This document shows, piece after piece, positions 32,594 to 43,561 of a stretch of DNA of 64,000 bases. A program made the translations under genes and the position numbers. This DNA comes from Perognathus longimembris pacificus (Eukaryota > Chordata > Mammalia > Rodentia > Heteromyidae), in assembly GCF_023159225.1 (NCBI RefSeq), contig NC_063188.1, forward strand, positions 9,445,086-9,509,085, in the 5' to 3' direction. Within the stretch, counting starts at the first letter, position 1. Every line of letters begins with the position of its first letter. The notes under the pieces were generated by a model. It saw only the letters and a program-made list of their open reading frames with translations, did not search any database and had not been told where the DNA came from.

Positions 32594-33287
32594 AATTCCC
32601 ATTGAATTAGTCAGTCAAGTATCATTCCATATGCAGATGCTACAGTGACTACATTCCTGTCTCACAGGTTAGGTTAGATATTGAAACGTGAGATTCTCGC
32701 TGTGTCAGTTAAGACTGCCGTGAGGTACCCATGGTGTGGGTGGCAGAAATGGCCTGTGGTTGTGCAGGGCACTACACTTTGTTCGGCTGAGGAGTTGTGA
32801 CTTTGGCTTATAGGCTTGAGGACTTCCGGTGGAATGGCCAAGGACGCTGGTCTTTGGCAATCTCCCCGGAAGGCTCACATTCCCAGCTTCTTCTGCTTGG
32901 GGCCTGGAAGCAGGAGCTTTTCCCTAGATTATAATGACTGTTTCCAAATCATTACTCCTCTGCCAATTTACTGTCATTGATCAAGCTTTTGATCCCTCCC
33001 CAACATTTACAGAAGATTGTGGAGCTTCTTCTCTACTTCACACTTTGCCCTTATGAAAGGGGACACGAATGCTCATGGTCACAACTCTCTCACTTGTTAT
33101 GCTCCTGACTTCATTTACATGGACTGTCATCCCTTCCACCTGACCCATACACCAATGGCAGTGCCCTATATCCCATCATTATGGACAATTAATCCACTTC
33201 ATGAATCCCAAACACCAGGAGCTGTTTTCTCACCACAATTTCTTTTCTTTCCAACTCTCTCACTCCATTAGTGGCAACATTTTCTAT
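32594..33287. other. Unique sequence
   Basis: No repeat or exon recognised. One 84-codon plus-strand open frame (33017-33271) has no recognisable domain. Confidence 0.4.
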
Positions 33288-33540
33288 TAAACATTTTATT
33301 GTATTGTTGTCAATCGCAGGGCTTGAACTCAGGGCCTGGATGCTGTCTCTGAGCTCTTTTCCTCAAGCTAGTGCTCTACCAATTTGAGCCACAGCTCCAC
33401 TTCCGGTTTTCTGGTGGTTAATTGGAGATAAGAGCCTCTTGGATTTTCTTGCCTGGACTGGCATTGAAAACGTGATCCTCATAGCTCAGCCAGAACTACA
33501 GGTGTGAGCTTCCAGTGCCCAGCCATTATTAAGCATTTTA
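33288..33540 (-). mobile_element. B1-Geo dimeric SINE with target-site duplication
   Basis: Reversed Geo (GGGCTTGAACTCAGGGCCTG), linker (GTTAATTGGAGATAAGAGCC), reversed B1-like head ending AGTGCCCAGCC. A 13-bp repeat (ATTAAACATTTTA at 33288-33300 against ATTAAGCATTTTA at 33528-33540) differs at one base. Confidence 0.92.
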
Positions 33541-34090
33541 ATTAAATATTGTATTGTCATTGTAAAAGGAAATTACAGTTACAGAAGTCAGGTAAAAGGT
33601 AGATTTCTTCTTGAATAAGACTATCTCTTCTCTCATTTTCTCCCAGTTTTTCCCTACAGTTCCTACCCACAAGTTGTATAGTTCATTTTCAACTTAGTGT
33701 CTAGTGAGTATCACTGGTGCATTTGTTCACCCTTCCTCCTTCCATTTCCGTGCTCTCCTTGCCCGCCAGACATATGAAAGAACAAACCAGGCAAAAAGAA
33801 AGAGGGGATAAAACCTTGTTTCCATATCCTGGAGTTCATTTCAGGAAATACTATTTTTATATGATCAGAGGCACGGAAGCATGGTGCCTTTGTGAATGCC
33901 TACAGTCCTATAGAATTTATCAAGTCCTGGTGTGTTTTAGACCTAGCTTCTGCATATGAGAGAAAACATGTGCTCTTTATCCTTCTGAGCTTGTATCACC
34001 AGCATTTTTAGCCTCCTAAGTCTACCCTCCATCTCTTTGATCTATCCACATTATCACATTCTGTCTTATCAGTTCAACTTAACCTTTTTC
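33541..34090 (-). mobile_element. L1-type 3' end (TTTGACAATAAA family)
   Basis: Read on the minus strand it ends in AATAC-rich sequence. It shares 'ttcattttcaacttagtgtct' and 'tttgttcacccttcctcc' with the copy at 63.2-63.6 kb. The far end has AGAGAAAACATGTGCTCTTT, the L1 post-ORF2 landmark. Confidence 0.6.
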
Positions 34091-34309
34091 CTAAACCTTA
34101 AACTATACCTCTAGAGAAAAATCATTAACTACACATAGCCTGGAGCCACTTTAAATTCATATTGTCTGATCCTCAATACTACTCAACACTCTTTCTAGGC
34201 ATTTCTAACTCCATTTCCATTTCTCACAAAAGATAATTTAGTATGCCAGCATTTTCTCTAAAACTGTAATCAGATTACTTCTACTTCCATTCTCTGAAGA
34301 ATAACTCAA

Positions 34310-35060
34310 TTTTAAAAATGTTTTATTATCTTTAAGTAGTTGTACAGTGAAGTTATCATTCATCAAATCAGTTGATGAATTAAGTCCATATTGATCAATG
34401 TCATCCCTTTCAACATTCTCACCCACCCTTCCAAACCCACCCCTTCCTTTACTTCCCTTAATTTTGGGTTGAGTATTTCTTTCTTTTTTTTTTTTTTTTT
34501 ACCTTTTAACAAAGCAGATGATGTATACAATGTATCTTGATCTATGTCACCATTTCAATATCTTCACCCCTTTCCACGCATCCTGTCCCTTATATTTCTC
34601 AATTCTGTGGTGTATACAACGAATTGTTGGCACTGCATTAACCTCTTGTGAGTATCCATTTCCTGGTACTTACTTTGATGGACTTTGGCTTGTTATTTGT
34701 TTGTTTTTTAGAATTATACTACTTGCACTCTCCATAGAATCTATTCCACTTGAGTCAATTCATTTGTAACCATTTGCCTACAGTGAGTTGAGTAGTAGAT
34801 TTATACAAAGAAATTAGAAACAATCAAATGGAACTTCTTCAACCACCTTCCTATCCTTGCCCACCACACATGGTATTTAGGTCCAGTCACACTTTGCCTT
34901 TCTGTCTTAGTTGTTACTCCTGAAGGTGATTTTCTTCCCTCCTACCTAGCAACCCTTCTCTGCTCCATTCTCTTTCTTATCTCTTAAACCTTTTCCCACA
35001 TAACTTATCCATGTTGTATATATTCCTATATTAAAAAATCGTATATCCCTGTGTAAAAAA
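34310..35060 (-). mobile_element. L1-like 3' ends (CAACTACTTA family), two copies
   Basis: The first piece (about 34314-34480) is 'ttttattatctttaagtagttgtacagtg' followed by a C-rich tract. The second starts at a T18 run (34483-34500) with similar 'gatgtatacaatgtatcttgatc' sequence and further pyrimidine-rich 3'UTR. The boundaries inside the region are uncertain. Confidence 0.45.
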
Positions 35061-35164
35061 CCAACCCTTGCTGTCCTCTTTTTCTCTCTAATAATATTTT
35101 AATAAGTTTCACAAACTTTAAAAAAATTCTATGTCTACCACGTGCTAGTTTTATGACTTAGAAA

Positions 35165-35400
35165 GTCTATATATACATATGTGTGTGCGCACACACGTGT
35201 ATGTGTGTATGTGTATGATTGTGTGTATGCATGAGTGTAAGTGTATGGGTGTATGTGAATGTATATGTCTACAATTGTAAGTGTGCATGTGCATGAATGT
35301 ATGTGCAGGTACATATGGGTACTGGTATTATGTTGTGCAGGGGTGTGTTATTGCTGCATACATGTGTAGATGTATGTATGTGTCTAGAAGAGGAGGCATG
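35165..35400. repeat. Degenerate TG/TATG-rich tract
   Basis: About 230 bp of imperfect TGTG, TATG and TGCA repeats, an old decayed microsatellite. The flanks 35061-35164 and 35401-35910 are unassigned. Confidence 0.7.
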
Positions 35401-35910
35401 CTGTTCCTATGAACATAGTATACGACTCAGTGGGTAGTAATGATGCTGAGCTTGGAGGAATGGCTGGGTGAAGCCACACTTCTGCGAAGGGAGTTTTGTT
35501 AGCTAGTACTCTTTCACTTGAGAAAGAAGAAGTGAGGCTTATTCTTCCAATTCTGGAAAAGTGAAAATCTGGATTAACTGCTTCCTCTGGAAGGAAAGAA
35601 TAGCAACCGCTGGAGAGAAGTGCTGTTAGAATGCCATTTAGAAGAGCATGAAATCAACAGCAAGCACACAGTATGAACAAGGGCTTTTCTTTCTCCTCCA
35701 GCCTTGCAATCGGCCTTCAGTGTATCCAGTACGCCTTGTATTCACGAGGAGTCAGCCGGCAGAAAAGAAGTATGAATGTCATGGAGTGCGTGACAAAACA
35801 GTGTAGGATAGGCTTTGAATTGAGAGGTAACTTAATAATTGGAACACCTGGTTTCCTCAACAGTCCTTTGAAGTAGTTACTACAATTTTTAAGACTGTTT
35901 TTAAAGAAGT

Positions 35911-36181
35911 TTTAGGTTGTGATGATTAATTTAATATGTCAAGTTGACAGGGCCCCAGGCTGCCCATTCAAAATTTGGTTAAACATTATTCTGGGTGTGT
36001 CTGAGGGTATTTCTACATGAGATGAAGGTTTGCATTAGTGGACTGAGGAAGGAGAATGGCTGACTCTGTGTGAGTGGCATCATCCAATTTACAAGATATC
36101 CAAATCAAACAAAAAAGATCAACCCCGAATCAATTCTTTCAACTTGACAGTCTATGAACTATATTTCAGAAGACACCGATC
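35911..36181 (+). mobile_element. ERVL (MLT2-type) LTR, left part
   Basis: Signature: TGTGATGATTAATTTAATATG, 'gtcaagttgacaggg', GGTTAAACATTATTCTGGGT and GTGTCTGAGGGTATTTC. A SINE splits it, and the end appears at 36414-36590. Confidence 0.75.
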
Positions 36182-36413
36182 AGCCTGGTGGTGGTGGCTC
36201 GTGCCTGTAATCCTAGCTCCTCAGGAGGCTGAGATCTGAGGATCACCATTGAAAGCCAGCCTGGGCAGAAAAGACCCTAAGACATTTATCTCCAATGGAC
36301 CATCCCAAAACAAGAAGCAGCAAATGTGGCTCAAAGTAGTAGAGCACTAGCCTTGACCAAATATCTCAGGGACACTGCCCAGGCCCTGAGTTCAAGCCCA
36401 ATGACCAATATAA
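36182..36413 (+). mobile_element. B1-Geo dimeric SINE nested in an LTR
   Basis: B1-like head (GGTGGCTCGTGCCTGTAATC), linker, Geo unit (AATGTGGCTCAAAGTAGTAG ... GAGTTCAAGCCCAATGACC). Confidence 0.9.
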
Positions 36414-36590
36414 AAGACTGATGTCTTCTACCATTGAACTTGGACAAGAATTTATACAGTAAGTCTCTTTAGGTCTCAGGATTGTTGGAGTGCTGATCAT
36501 GAGACCATTCCATAATCCTATGAGTCTTCCTTATTAAATCTGTTTGCCTCCTATTGATACTGGTTCTCTGAATAACCCTATTAATGTAGT
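36414..36590 (+). mobile_element. ERVL (MLT2-type) LTR, right part
   Basis: 'gaacttggacaagaatttatacag', 'ggtctcaggattgttgg' and GATACTGGTTCTCTGAATAA followed by 'ccctattaatg' match the LTR 3' end. Confidence 0.65.
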
Positions 36591-36604
36591 ATCTCTGAGT
36601 TTTG

Positions 36605-36728
36605 TTGATCATGTTCCTAGTTCAGGGTCACACAGCTAGTCAGTAATATAATATAGCCAGGATTACAGTACAAGATCTTGGATTCCAGAGTCCACATTGG
36701 TAGTCACTTAAACCATATCTCTGCTTGT
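36605..36728 (-). repeat. MIR-type ancient SINE
   Basis: Reversed MIR: 'agttcagggtcacacagctagtcagtaatata' and 'gattccagagtccacattgg'. Confidence 0.7.
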
Positions 36729-37857
36729 CTCCTCTTTCATCCAAGTTCACAATGTTCCTCAATGTCTTAAGTGTTCAGTACCTCAGACCTTTTATTCATT
36801 TTAGGACAATTCTGTCTACAACTCTTCTACACTTGGTGAGTGTTTTCTACAGTTTGGGATGAGAACAAATGAAGTATTTAGCAGAACAGTACTTAGCACC
36901 TCAAATTGTTTTGGTGACCTTGGTGTTGTGCTGGTCCCATTAAAGAACATGACACTCTGGTGATATTATGGAGACTTAGGTACATCCCAATTGATATTCA
37001 CCCCACGTAGTAGGCAGAAGATGGAATTGGTGCTTATGAGCTGTTGCCTGCAATATCTGATAAGGAGAAATCTCAGTATATTCTGACTTCTACCCTTGAG
37101 AAAACAGATGATTTTCCTTTCTGAGACAAACTACTTTATGACAATCAGTGCATTCTATGTTGATGCTACCTCCATGTACATCCAATTTCTCTTTCTCATC
37201 CTTTGTACTCATTATGCTAGGTCACAAGCACTGAGCTCAAATTTGCACAGTAGGTGTGAGGTCACCAGAAGGTCACTAATACCTCTCAGCAAGTTGGGGA
37301 GTTTAGAGACAAGTGATTGTCCAATTGTAAAGCCAACACCTGATAGCCTCATGCTACAGGGTGAAGATCTCTATAAGGACAAGTGCAGCTGGAATCCTTC
37401 TCAGGGCCTGCCCTTCAACAGGAAGTCTGGTTTCACTCAGCACAGCAATGCTGCCTCCGAGCCTGGCAACTCACATGTGACCACATTTGACAGACGACAG
37501 TTATTATTGTCCACACTTGTAAGAGTTCAGGTTGTAGACGTTTCTTCCTTTCTTCCTAACTGGTTAAACACCTTGGACTTGACAAGATTCCTAATGATAA
37601 AATTGCCAACTTGTCAATTGGTCAATCAAGCCTCAATGTGGTAATGAAGTTTGGAGCAAACAGTGATACATGACTGACATTCTGAGTTGCTGTGATAAAA
37701 ATTTGATAAAATGTATAATAAGTATGACATATTTTCCCATCATGGTAATCAGCTGCCTAAACCAGCTACATTGCTTCAACCCCTGGCCATTAGTCCACTC
37801 CTCTTATCTATTACTTAAGGGCTGGGATCACACCTGTGTAACACCCCTCCTGGCTTC
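36729..37857. other. Unique sequence with a 182-codon open frame
   Basis: A plus-strand ATG-initiated frame runs from 37096 to 37644. It has no domain, signal or family that I recognise, no Kozak-strength support and no spliced partner. By rough estimate, a frame of this length is expected about once in several such windows. I do not call it a gene. Confidence 0.4.
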
Positions 37858-38087
37858 CATGTACCTTTTTTTTTTTTTTTTGGCCAGTCCTGGGCCTTGG
37901 ACTCAGGGCCTGAGCACTGTCCCTGGCTTCTTCCCGCTCAAGGCTAGCACTCTGCCACTTGAGCCACAGCGCCGCTTCTGGCCGTTTTTCTGCATATGTG
38001 GTGCTGGGGAATCGAACCTAGGGCCTCGTGTATCCGAGGCAGGCACTCTTGCCACTAGGCTATCTCCCCAGCCCTCATGTACCTTTT
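37858..38087 (-). mobile_element. IDL-Geo SINE with target-site duplication
   Basis: Poly-T, reversed Geo (GGCCAGTCCTGGGCCTTGGA), reversed ID-like unit ending CTATCTCCCCAGCCC. The 12-bp repeat CATGTACCTTTT is perfect at 37858-37869 and 38076-38087. Nearly identical to the copies at 23.1 and 51.8 kb. Confidence 0.97.
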
Positions 38088-38377
38088 AACTCAGCTTGTC
38101 TACAAGTACAAACGTGGCTATAATTTTTACTTGGATAATGTTGAATGGATAGATCAATTTGGTGAAAACTACATTGATAATACTAACATTTGTTTTTCTA
38201 TTTCATGACTATAGACTATATCACTCCATTTATTTAAGGCTTCTTAAATGTTACTTAGAAATGTTTCACTGTTTTCACAGTAAAGGCCTTACACATTTTT
38301 CTCAAATTTATTCTTAAAGAATTTCATATTATTGGATGCTACTGTGACTGGCACTTCAAGGTTTTCATTCTCCATGT

Positions 38378-38578
38378 GGATACTGGTGGCTCCTGCCAGT
38401 AATCCTAGCTACTCCGGCTGCTAAAATGGAAGGATGAAGGTTCAATTGCTAGCCCCAGCATAAGAGTCCATGAAACTCTTATCTGCAATTAATCACAAAA
38501 AATAATAAGTAGAGATGTGGATCAAGTGGTGGATTACCAGCAAGAGTGTGAGGCCCTCAATTCAAGGCCAGTACTAGC
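38378..38578 (+). mobile_element. B1-Geo dimeric SINE (old)
   Basis: B1-like head (ACTGGTGGCTCCTGCCAGTA), linker (TTATCTGCAATTAATCAC), eroded Geo unit (GATGTGGATCAAGTGGTGG ... CAATTCAAGGCCAGTAC). Confidence 0.8.
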
Positions 38579-38583
38579 ACACA

Positions 38584-38620
<37 letters not shown>
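38579..38620. repeat. (CA)n microsatellite at a SINE tail
   Basis: About 20 CA units directly after the Geo unit. Confidence 0.9.
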
Positions 38621-38644
38621 CACTGTTCAATTTTTTGTTGGTTA

Positions 38645-38695
38645 TTGACCTTATGACTTTATGACCTTATGACCTTAAGACGGAACCTTATGATA
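38645..38695. repeat. Imperfect 8-9-bp tandem repeat (TTATGACC)
   Basis: About five variants of GACCTTAT/TTATGACT in a row. Confidence 0.75.
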
Positions 38696-39205
38696 CCCCG
38701 CACCCAATATCTCACTTCCTGATGTTTATGTTCTTGTGTGACCTTTTTCCCTTCAATACCGATGTGATCTGTTACCTCCATATAGTCAATAGAATATGGC
38801 AAAGGGAAGACAAGTATACATGATTATATTACATAAGACTGTAGCATCCACCTTCTAAATTCTCTACCTCATGCTGGGGAGCTTCATGCAGAAGCAAGAA
38901 TCTGGGTGTGGTCTCTGGATCCTGAGGACGGTCTCTTTGTCAATAGCCAACAAAATCTCAAGTTCTTATCCTTCCCTTCAAAGTCACTAGATGCCTACCA
39001 AGAATCATGAGTGCAGAAAAGTGATTTCTAGCCCAGTTGAAACCTTTGAATGAGAACCCAGCCCTGGTAAATTCCTGTAAGTAGACTCAGATATACTGTG
39101 TCCAGACTTGTGACTGGTACTAACTGTGAGATAATAAAGACGTGTTATATTTTAGCTTCTAAATTTATGGCAATACTGTGCAATGGTAATAAAATGAACA
39201 TACCT
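38696..39205 (+). mobile_element. ERVL-MaLR (MLT1-type) LTR
   Basis: Motifs in order: 'gtcaatagaatatggcaaaggg', 'acataagactgtagcatcc', 'agcaagaatctgggtgtgg'-like, 'tttgtcaatagccaac', and the end 'actgtgagataataaagacgtg ... cttctaaatttatggcaata'. Solo and diverged. Confidence 0.6.
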
Positions 39206-39234
39206 TGCACCTAGTGCCATCCCATGCATTTTTA

Positions 39235-39470
39235 ATTTGTATTTATATTACATTTATTTTTATTACATTTATCTTTAAATAGTTATACAATGTGGTATAG
39301 AGCCTTTACAGTGTTGCATGGTGAAATGTTGCAAGTATAATTTCATCTGACCTGTCCTAGGCACTTCTGGTTTGTAGGCCCCTTCTTCCATAAAACAGCC
39401 TAAAACTTATGTTTTACCACTGTCTTGCTATAAAGATGTACATATACATGTCATATATTAAAATGTTTCC
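39235..39470 (-). mobile_element. L1-like 3' end (CAACTACTTA family)
   Basis: 'tttatctttaaatagttatacaatg' followed by 'agcctttacagtgttgcatggtg' is the reversed tail. Confidence 0.5.
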
Positions 39471-39474
39471 TTTT

Positions 39475-39717
39475 AGCCAGGTGCTGGTGGCTCATACCTG
39501 TAATCCTAGCTATGCAGGGGACTGAAATCTGAGGATTGCAGTTTGAAACCAGCCCAGCCAGAAAAGTCCACGGGACTCTTATCTCCAATAAAATACTCAG
39601 ACAATGCTGGAATTGGTGCTGTGGCTCAAGTGGTAGAGTGCTATCCTTGAGCACAAAGAAGCTCAAGGACAGTGTGCAAGCCCTGAGTTCAAGGCCCAGG
39701 ACTGGCAAAAAAAAAAA
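39475..39717 (+). mobile_element. B1-Geo dimeric SINE (well preserved)
   Basis: B1-like head (AGCCAGGTGCTGGTGGCTCA ... AATCCTAGCTATGCAGG), linker (CTCCAATAAAATACTCAG), full Geo unit (GGTGCTGTGGCTCAAGTGGT ... GCCCAGGACTGGC), A12 tail. A good reference for the B1-Geo structure. Confidence 0.95.
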
Positions 39718-40689
39718 AGCTTTTTTTTTTATTCACTGTTCCACGAAGAACAGGATTTTATGTGCGTGAGTGTGTCCCTGCTCTGACAATTCTGTTACTA
39801 TACAACGTCCAAGGAGCTGAAGCACAATGTACACTAGATTTGTCTTTAAATTACAATTATTGATACATTCATTGTACAAATCAAGAGGATAGCTTATGCT
39901 ATTTCTATATAAGCATATAATCCCACATTATTTCCCGTTTCCCTTCTAGCCCTCCCTCCTACATTAAATTCTTAAAGAAACCAGGGATCCAAAAACATGT
40001 TAGGAAAGAGGAGATTATTCATTTGTAATTAGGGTGCAGTGGAGAATTTCATAAAAGGCTGTTTTGATGTCCCATGAATTTTCTATTTTTATGTACTATA
40101 GAGGAAGTTGCAGAGGCATTCAGGCTTCCTGACTCAAATATAGGTACTTCCCCTCAGCTCTTCACACATGGACACATGGGGAACATTGGATCTCTAGCCT
40201 AACACTCCTGAACCACTGATCGGGAGAAGAAAACTTAGCAGGTGGAGTTAGTGACCAAGACCCTAAGGTTAAGCCTTACGTCTATTCTCTGAGGACAGTG
40301 CTGAGTATGAAGCAGGGAAGGTGAAAGCCTGAAAGCTTTGGTTGTGGACAGTAGCTGATTGTTGGCAGATACAAGAAATCTGGTGGTGTCACTGAAATGT
40401 CTTCAAGCCAATCCTTGACATCCTGTCCCAAATCTCTCAATACATGGCTCTCTGGACCCAAGGAGCCAACAATGTCCTTCATGGAGATAATAGAAACCTG
40501 GAAACATTGGAAGAGAGACAAGCAACCTACACAACACACACAACCTCCACCACAGCAACACTGGTGAGAAAAGACCTAACTAGGCTGAAGGAGCAGCTAG
40601 CTACTAATGAAGGCCCGCCAAAGCTGGAAGGAAAGAGACTGGGATGCTAGCTGTAAAGTCATATAAACATGTCCTCTAGTTCAAGAAAA
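39718..40689. other. Mostly unassigned sequence
   Basis: The segment 39840-39990 ('attacaattattgatacattcattgtacaaatc' then C-rich) may be another reversed L1-like 3' end. At 40282-40539 an 85-codon minus-strand open frame reads like ordinary protein sequence but matches nothing I can name. No gene called. Confidence 0.35.
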
Positions 40690-40787
40690 GAGTACATGTG
40701 GCTTGAAATAGTACAGTGCTAGTCTTGAGCAAAAAAGCTCCGAGATGGCATCCAGGCCCTGAGTTCAAGCCCCATGACCAACAAAAA
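40690..40787 (+). mobile_element. Solitary Geo unit
   Basis: A Geo unit without a left partner (TACATGTGGCTTGAAATAG ... GTGCTAGTCTTGAGCAAAAA ... GAGTTCAAGCCCCATGACC). Probably a 5'-truncated SINE. Confidence 0.75.
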
Positions 40788-41138
40788 ATATATTCCTTCT
40801 TTCCCATTGTTGTATGCATTCAGTCTTTCATCTTGTATTGGTGTGGGCTCGTGTCTACTAGTTGCATGGGGGGGAATTAATTGAATACTATTGTTAATTA
40901 TTGTTATTATTAAAAATATTCCAGCTTTGAAAAAAAAAAGAAAAGAAAAGAGTATAATCACGGCGCTATGAATCTCCCATTATGTGAGGCCCACAGCCCC
41001 TCCCCCACCCTACCTCAATGGAGCAGGCAGCCTTAGAGGAAGGAGTATTTTGTAAGTGATAATGCTCAGAGGGACTAGCACATGATGAACACAAAGAGCA
41101 CAGCGGTTAAGTTTGTTTTATTCTCTCTCTCTTTTTTT
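40788..41138. other. Unassigned AT-rich sequence
   Basis: Includes 'attgttaattattgttattatta' and an A-rich run near 40930-40948. Nothing recognised. Confidence 0.4.
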
Positions 41139-41368
41139 GGATGGGTTTGGGGGCTTGACCTGAGAGGCTGGGCACTATCCTTGAGCTTTTTCATTCGAGG
41201 CTAATGCTCTACCTCTTTGAGTCACAATGCTACTTCATGCTTTCTGGAAGTTACTTGGAGATAAAGTCTTAGAGACTTTCCTGTCTGGGTGGGCTTTGAA
41301 CTGCGATCCTCCTGATCTCAGCCTCTTGAGTAGCTAGGATTACAGGTGTGAGCCCCAAGTGCCCAGCT
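41139..41368 (-). mobile_element. B1-Geo dimeric SINE
   Basis: Reversed Geo (GAGCTTTTTCATTCGAGGCT), linker (GTTACTTGGAGATAAAGTC), reversed B1-like head (CTCTTGAGTAGCTAGGATTA ... GTGTGAGCCCCAAGTGCCC). Confidence 0.9.
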
Positions 41369-41723
41369 TGTTTTCAAGGTTTTCACATTCATGGTCTCTT
41401 TCCTCTCCCTATTGCCTGCACCTAGGGCGGCTTCTCTCTCTCCCTTTCCACTTGACACATCATGGCCTTAATGACAGGGGCCTGAGAAACAATGAGAATG
41501 AGATGAACCTCCTACACTTGACAAACTACAACTCTCCTGGAGGGAGGTCCCCTCTGTGTGTAGCTCCACCCACCTAGGTCCTAGAAGGCAAGTGGACAAA
41601 GACAGAAAATGCCAGGTGGAGTCCTGGCTGGAATGATGACAGACAGTGACAACTTTTGGCTATGCTCTGGTAGCTCATTTCAAATATAAACACAAAGCTC
41701 CATGGAGGCTGCAGAGAACGTTC

Positions 41724-41777
41724 TGGGCACAGTAGCAGATGATCAGGTCTTGGGCACAGTAGCAGATGATCAGGTCT
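41724..41777. repeat. 27-bp tandem duplication
   Basis: Two identical copies, 41724-41750 and 41751-41777, each starting TGGGCACAGTAGCAGATGAT. Confidence 0.95.
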
Positions 41778-41979
41778 TGAAGTGCATCAAGCGAATGGGA
41801 ACAGAGAGGGAGGACCTTGCATAAGGCACCATCCCAGTTATTTTGCCCTTTTGTTAAACCCCAAATGTATCCTTCTTTTAACCCTAATAAAGATTTCACA
41901 TAGAAGTTGTTTCTAACTTGTGGGAAAATATCTGCCTCCCTTCCTTAGGTTTTTCTTTAAACCTGTATTATTATCTTCT

Positions 41980-42660
41980 GTGTTTACATTGCTTTTCTCA
42001 CCTTGAAAACGCAAGTTTGTGTTAAATACTAGGTCTCTTTAACTCATATAGCAGAAACTTAGAGATCTGACTTTTTCTTTCCAGAAGAATATTTCTTTGA
42101 GGGGCGAGGAGGAATTTTATTAGCTTGTCAATTAACTTTGTATTTGCAAACACTTGATTCACATCAAACAATACAGACTTGGATGGAAAACAAATGTACT
42201 ATGCTCATTAAATTATTATTACCTTGTTACAAAAAGAAATGCCAGAGAAAACAAATGCATTCATGTGTGTAAACTACTTTCAGTTTTGTGATATTATTGA
42301 TTCCTTTCTTTTTAAAAAGTCCCTTTACTTCAAGCTTATACGAATAATAAATTATTTCTTCCTGTGGCCAAGTCGATTCCCTAGTGTTTGATTACTGTTT
42401 CACCAAAAAGAAAATAAATACAATGTGTGCCATTAAAGTAATTCAGTGCAAATTGGGCATAACACAAAATTACATTATTAACAGCTGTTAAATGACTATA
42501 AAATGTAATTAGACACACTCAATTCACTACTCATGAACTGGACCTGATTTCTAAAATATCAATTTAGAACTTTGATTATTCATGACAAAAGAGAACATAT
42601 TTGGATTCCAGGTTTAAATCCCTAGTAATGGATGTATCCCCCTAAGACCTTTATTAGGAT
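41980..42660. promoter_or_regulatory. AT-rich unique block, candidate conserved noncoding element
   Basis: About 680 bp free of recognisable repeats, inside a SINE-free 2.2-kb stretch. It is dense in ATTA/TAAT homeodomain-type cores (for example AAATTATTATTACC, TGTAATTAGACAC). A 14-bp perfect palindrome with an E-box, TTAACAGCTGTTAA, lies at 42478-42491. Octamer-like CAGTGCAAATTGG lies near 42446. There is no open frame of note. Developmental enhancers often look like this, but conservation cannot be judged here. Confidence 0.35.
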
Positions 42661-43394
42661 TCCAAATAGGAGGCGAAGGAGGAAGGAGTTGTTTAAGGGC
42701 AGAAGGAGGGGACCGTGTGTTATCATGTGGGTGCCTGCTGGTTCCTACTGAATCTCTGCCAGCTGCAGTGAGGCGTGAGGGCCTTGGTTAAAATTTAACT
42801 CTCTGCTGACAAAGAAGCAACAAAGCCCAGCCAAGTGACTTTCTACTATAGATGTTTATGACCATTGCCCTTCTTGACTACCTCACTTGCTTGGCTGCCT
42901 TTCAGCATATCCTGTTCATCTGCTTCATAAAAATAAGCTCATACAATACATTCCGGCTCCACATATTGGGATGTTCATCTCAAGATTTTCCTCCTTTAAA
43001 TGCAGAATGCAAGCAGAATGACAAGATATACATTATGTGTTTGACCCTCCAAGGGAACCTAACTGGTTCTCCTTTTAAGCTCCTTGCCATAGTCATTCAG
43101 GCCTTTGCCATTCTGTCCCTCACCTTCCTTCTCAGTCTGCTTTGCAGCTTCTTCACCTTCTGGCTAAGGTATAAGCTGTTTATTCAAATGTGTAAATTGT
43201 GGCTAGATAGATTGTTTGCTCCTTTGCACAGTCCACTGTGTGCGTCAAACTGTAGCTTCACGCTGCTCTCTTCTGAGGCTTTGACTCAGTCCCCAGCAAG
43301 AGGCCCCTTTCCCTCCTCAGAACCCCTGGAGCTCTCAGTCAGCCTCTTTTATGGTAGTTGTGATCTGTCTTCTGACAAGAGGCTGGTGTCCTAC
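42661..43394. other. Unassigned sequence with a 196-codon open frame
   Basis: A plus-strand ATG-initiated frame (42852-43442) is the longest complete non-repetitive frame in the window. It contains two hydrophobic stretches, but its 3' end is MIR-derived (43395 on) and I recognise no family. Most likely fortuitous. Confidence 0.4.
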
Positions 43395-43520
43395 AGTGGT
43401 TTAGGAGCTTGGATTCTGCAGCCAGATAAAACTGTTCTGTGACTCCGGGAAACTGGGGTCACGGCTCTGAACCTCAACCTCATTATTCATAAAATGGGCA
43501 CAGTAACAGTAAAGCTTCCT
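43395..43520 (+). repeat. MIR-type ancient SINE
   Basis: Sense MIR: 'agtggtttaggagcttggattctgcagccagat', 'ctctgaacctcaacctcattattcataaaatgggc'. Confidence 0.75.
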
Positions 43521-43561
43521 CATTATGAAATCTTGAAATGCTGAAACTTTTGTAATTCAGT

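Noticed and set aside
37096..37644. 182-codon ATG-initiated open frame
   Set aside because: No recognisable domain, no splice signals forming a gene model, and a length compatible with chance in 64 kb x 6 frames.
40282..40539. 85-codon minus-strand frame that reads like ordinary protein
   Set aside because: Only one short frame, no homologue that I can name, and no upstream or downstream exons. A protein database search of this frame would be decisive.
42852..43442. 196-codon open frame with hydrophobic segments
   Set aside because: Its 3' end lies in a MIR repeat, there is no family resemblance, and the expected chance frequency is not negligible.
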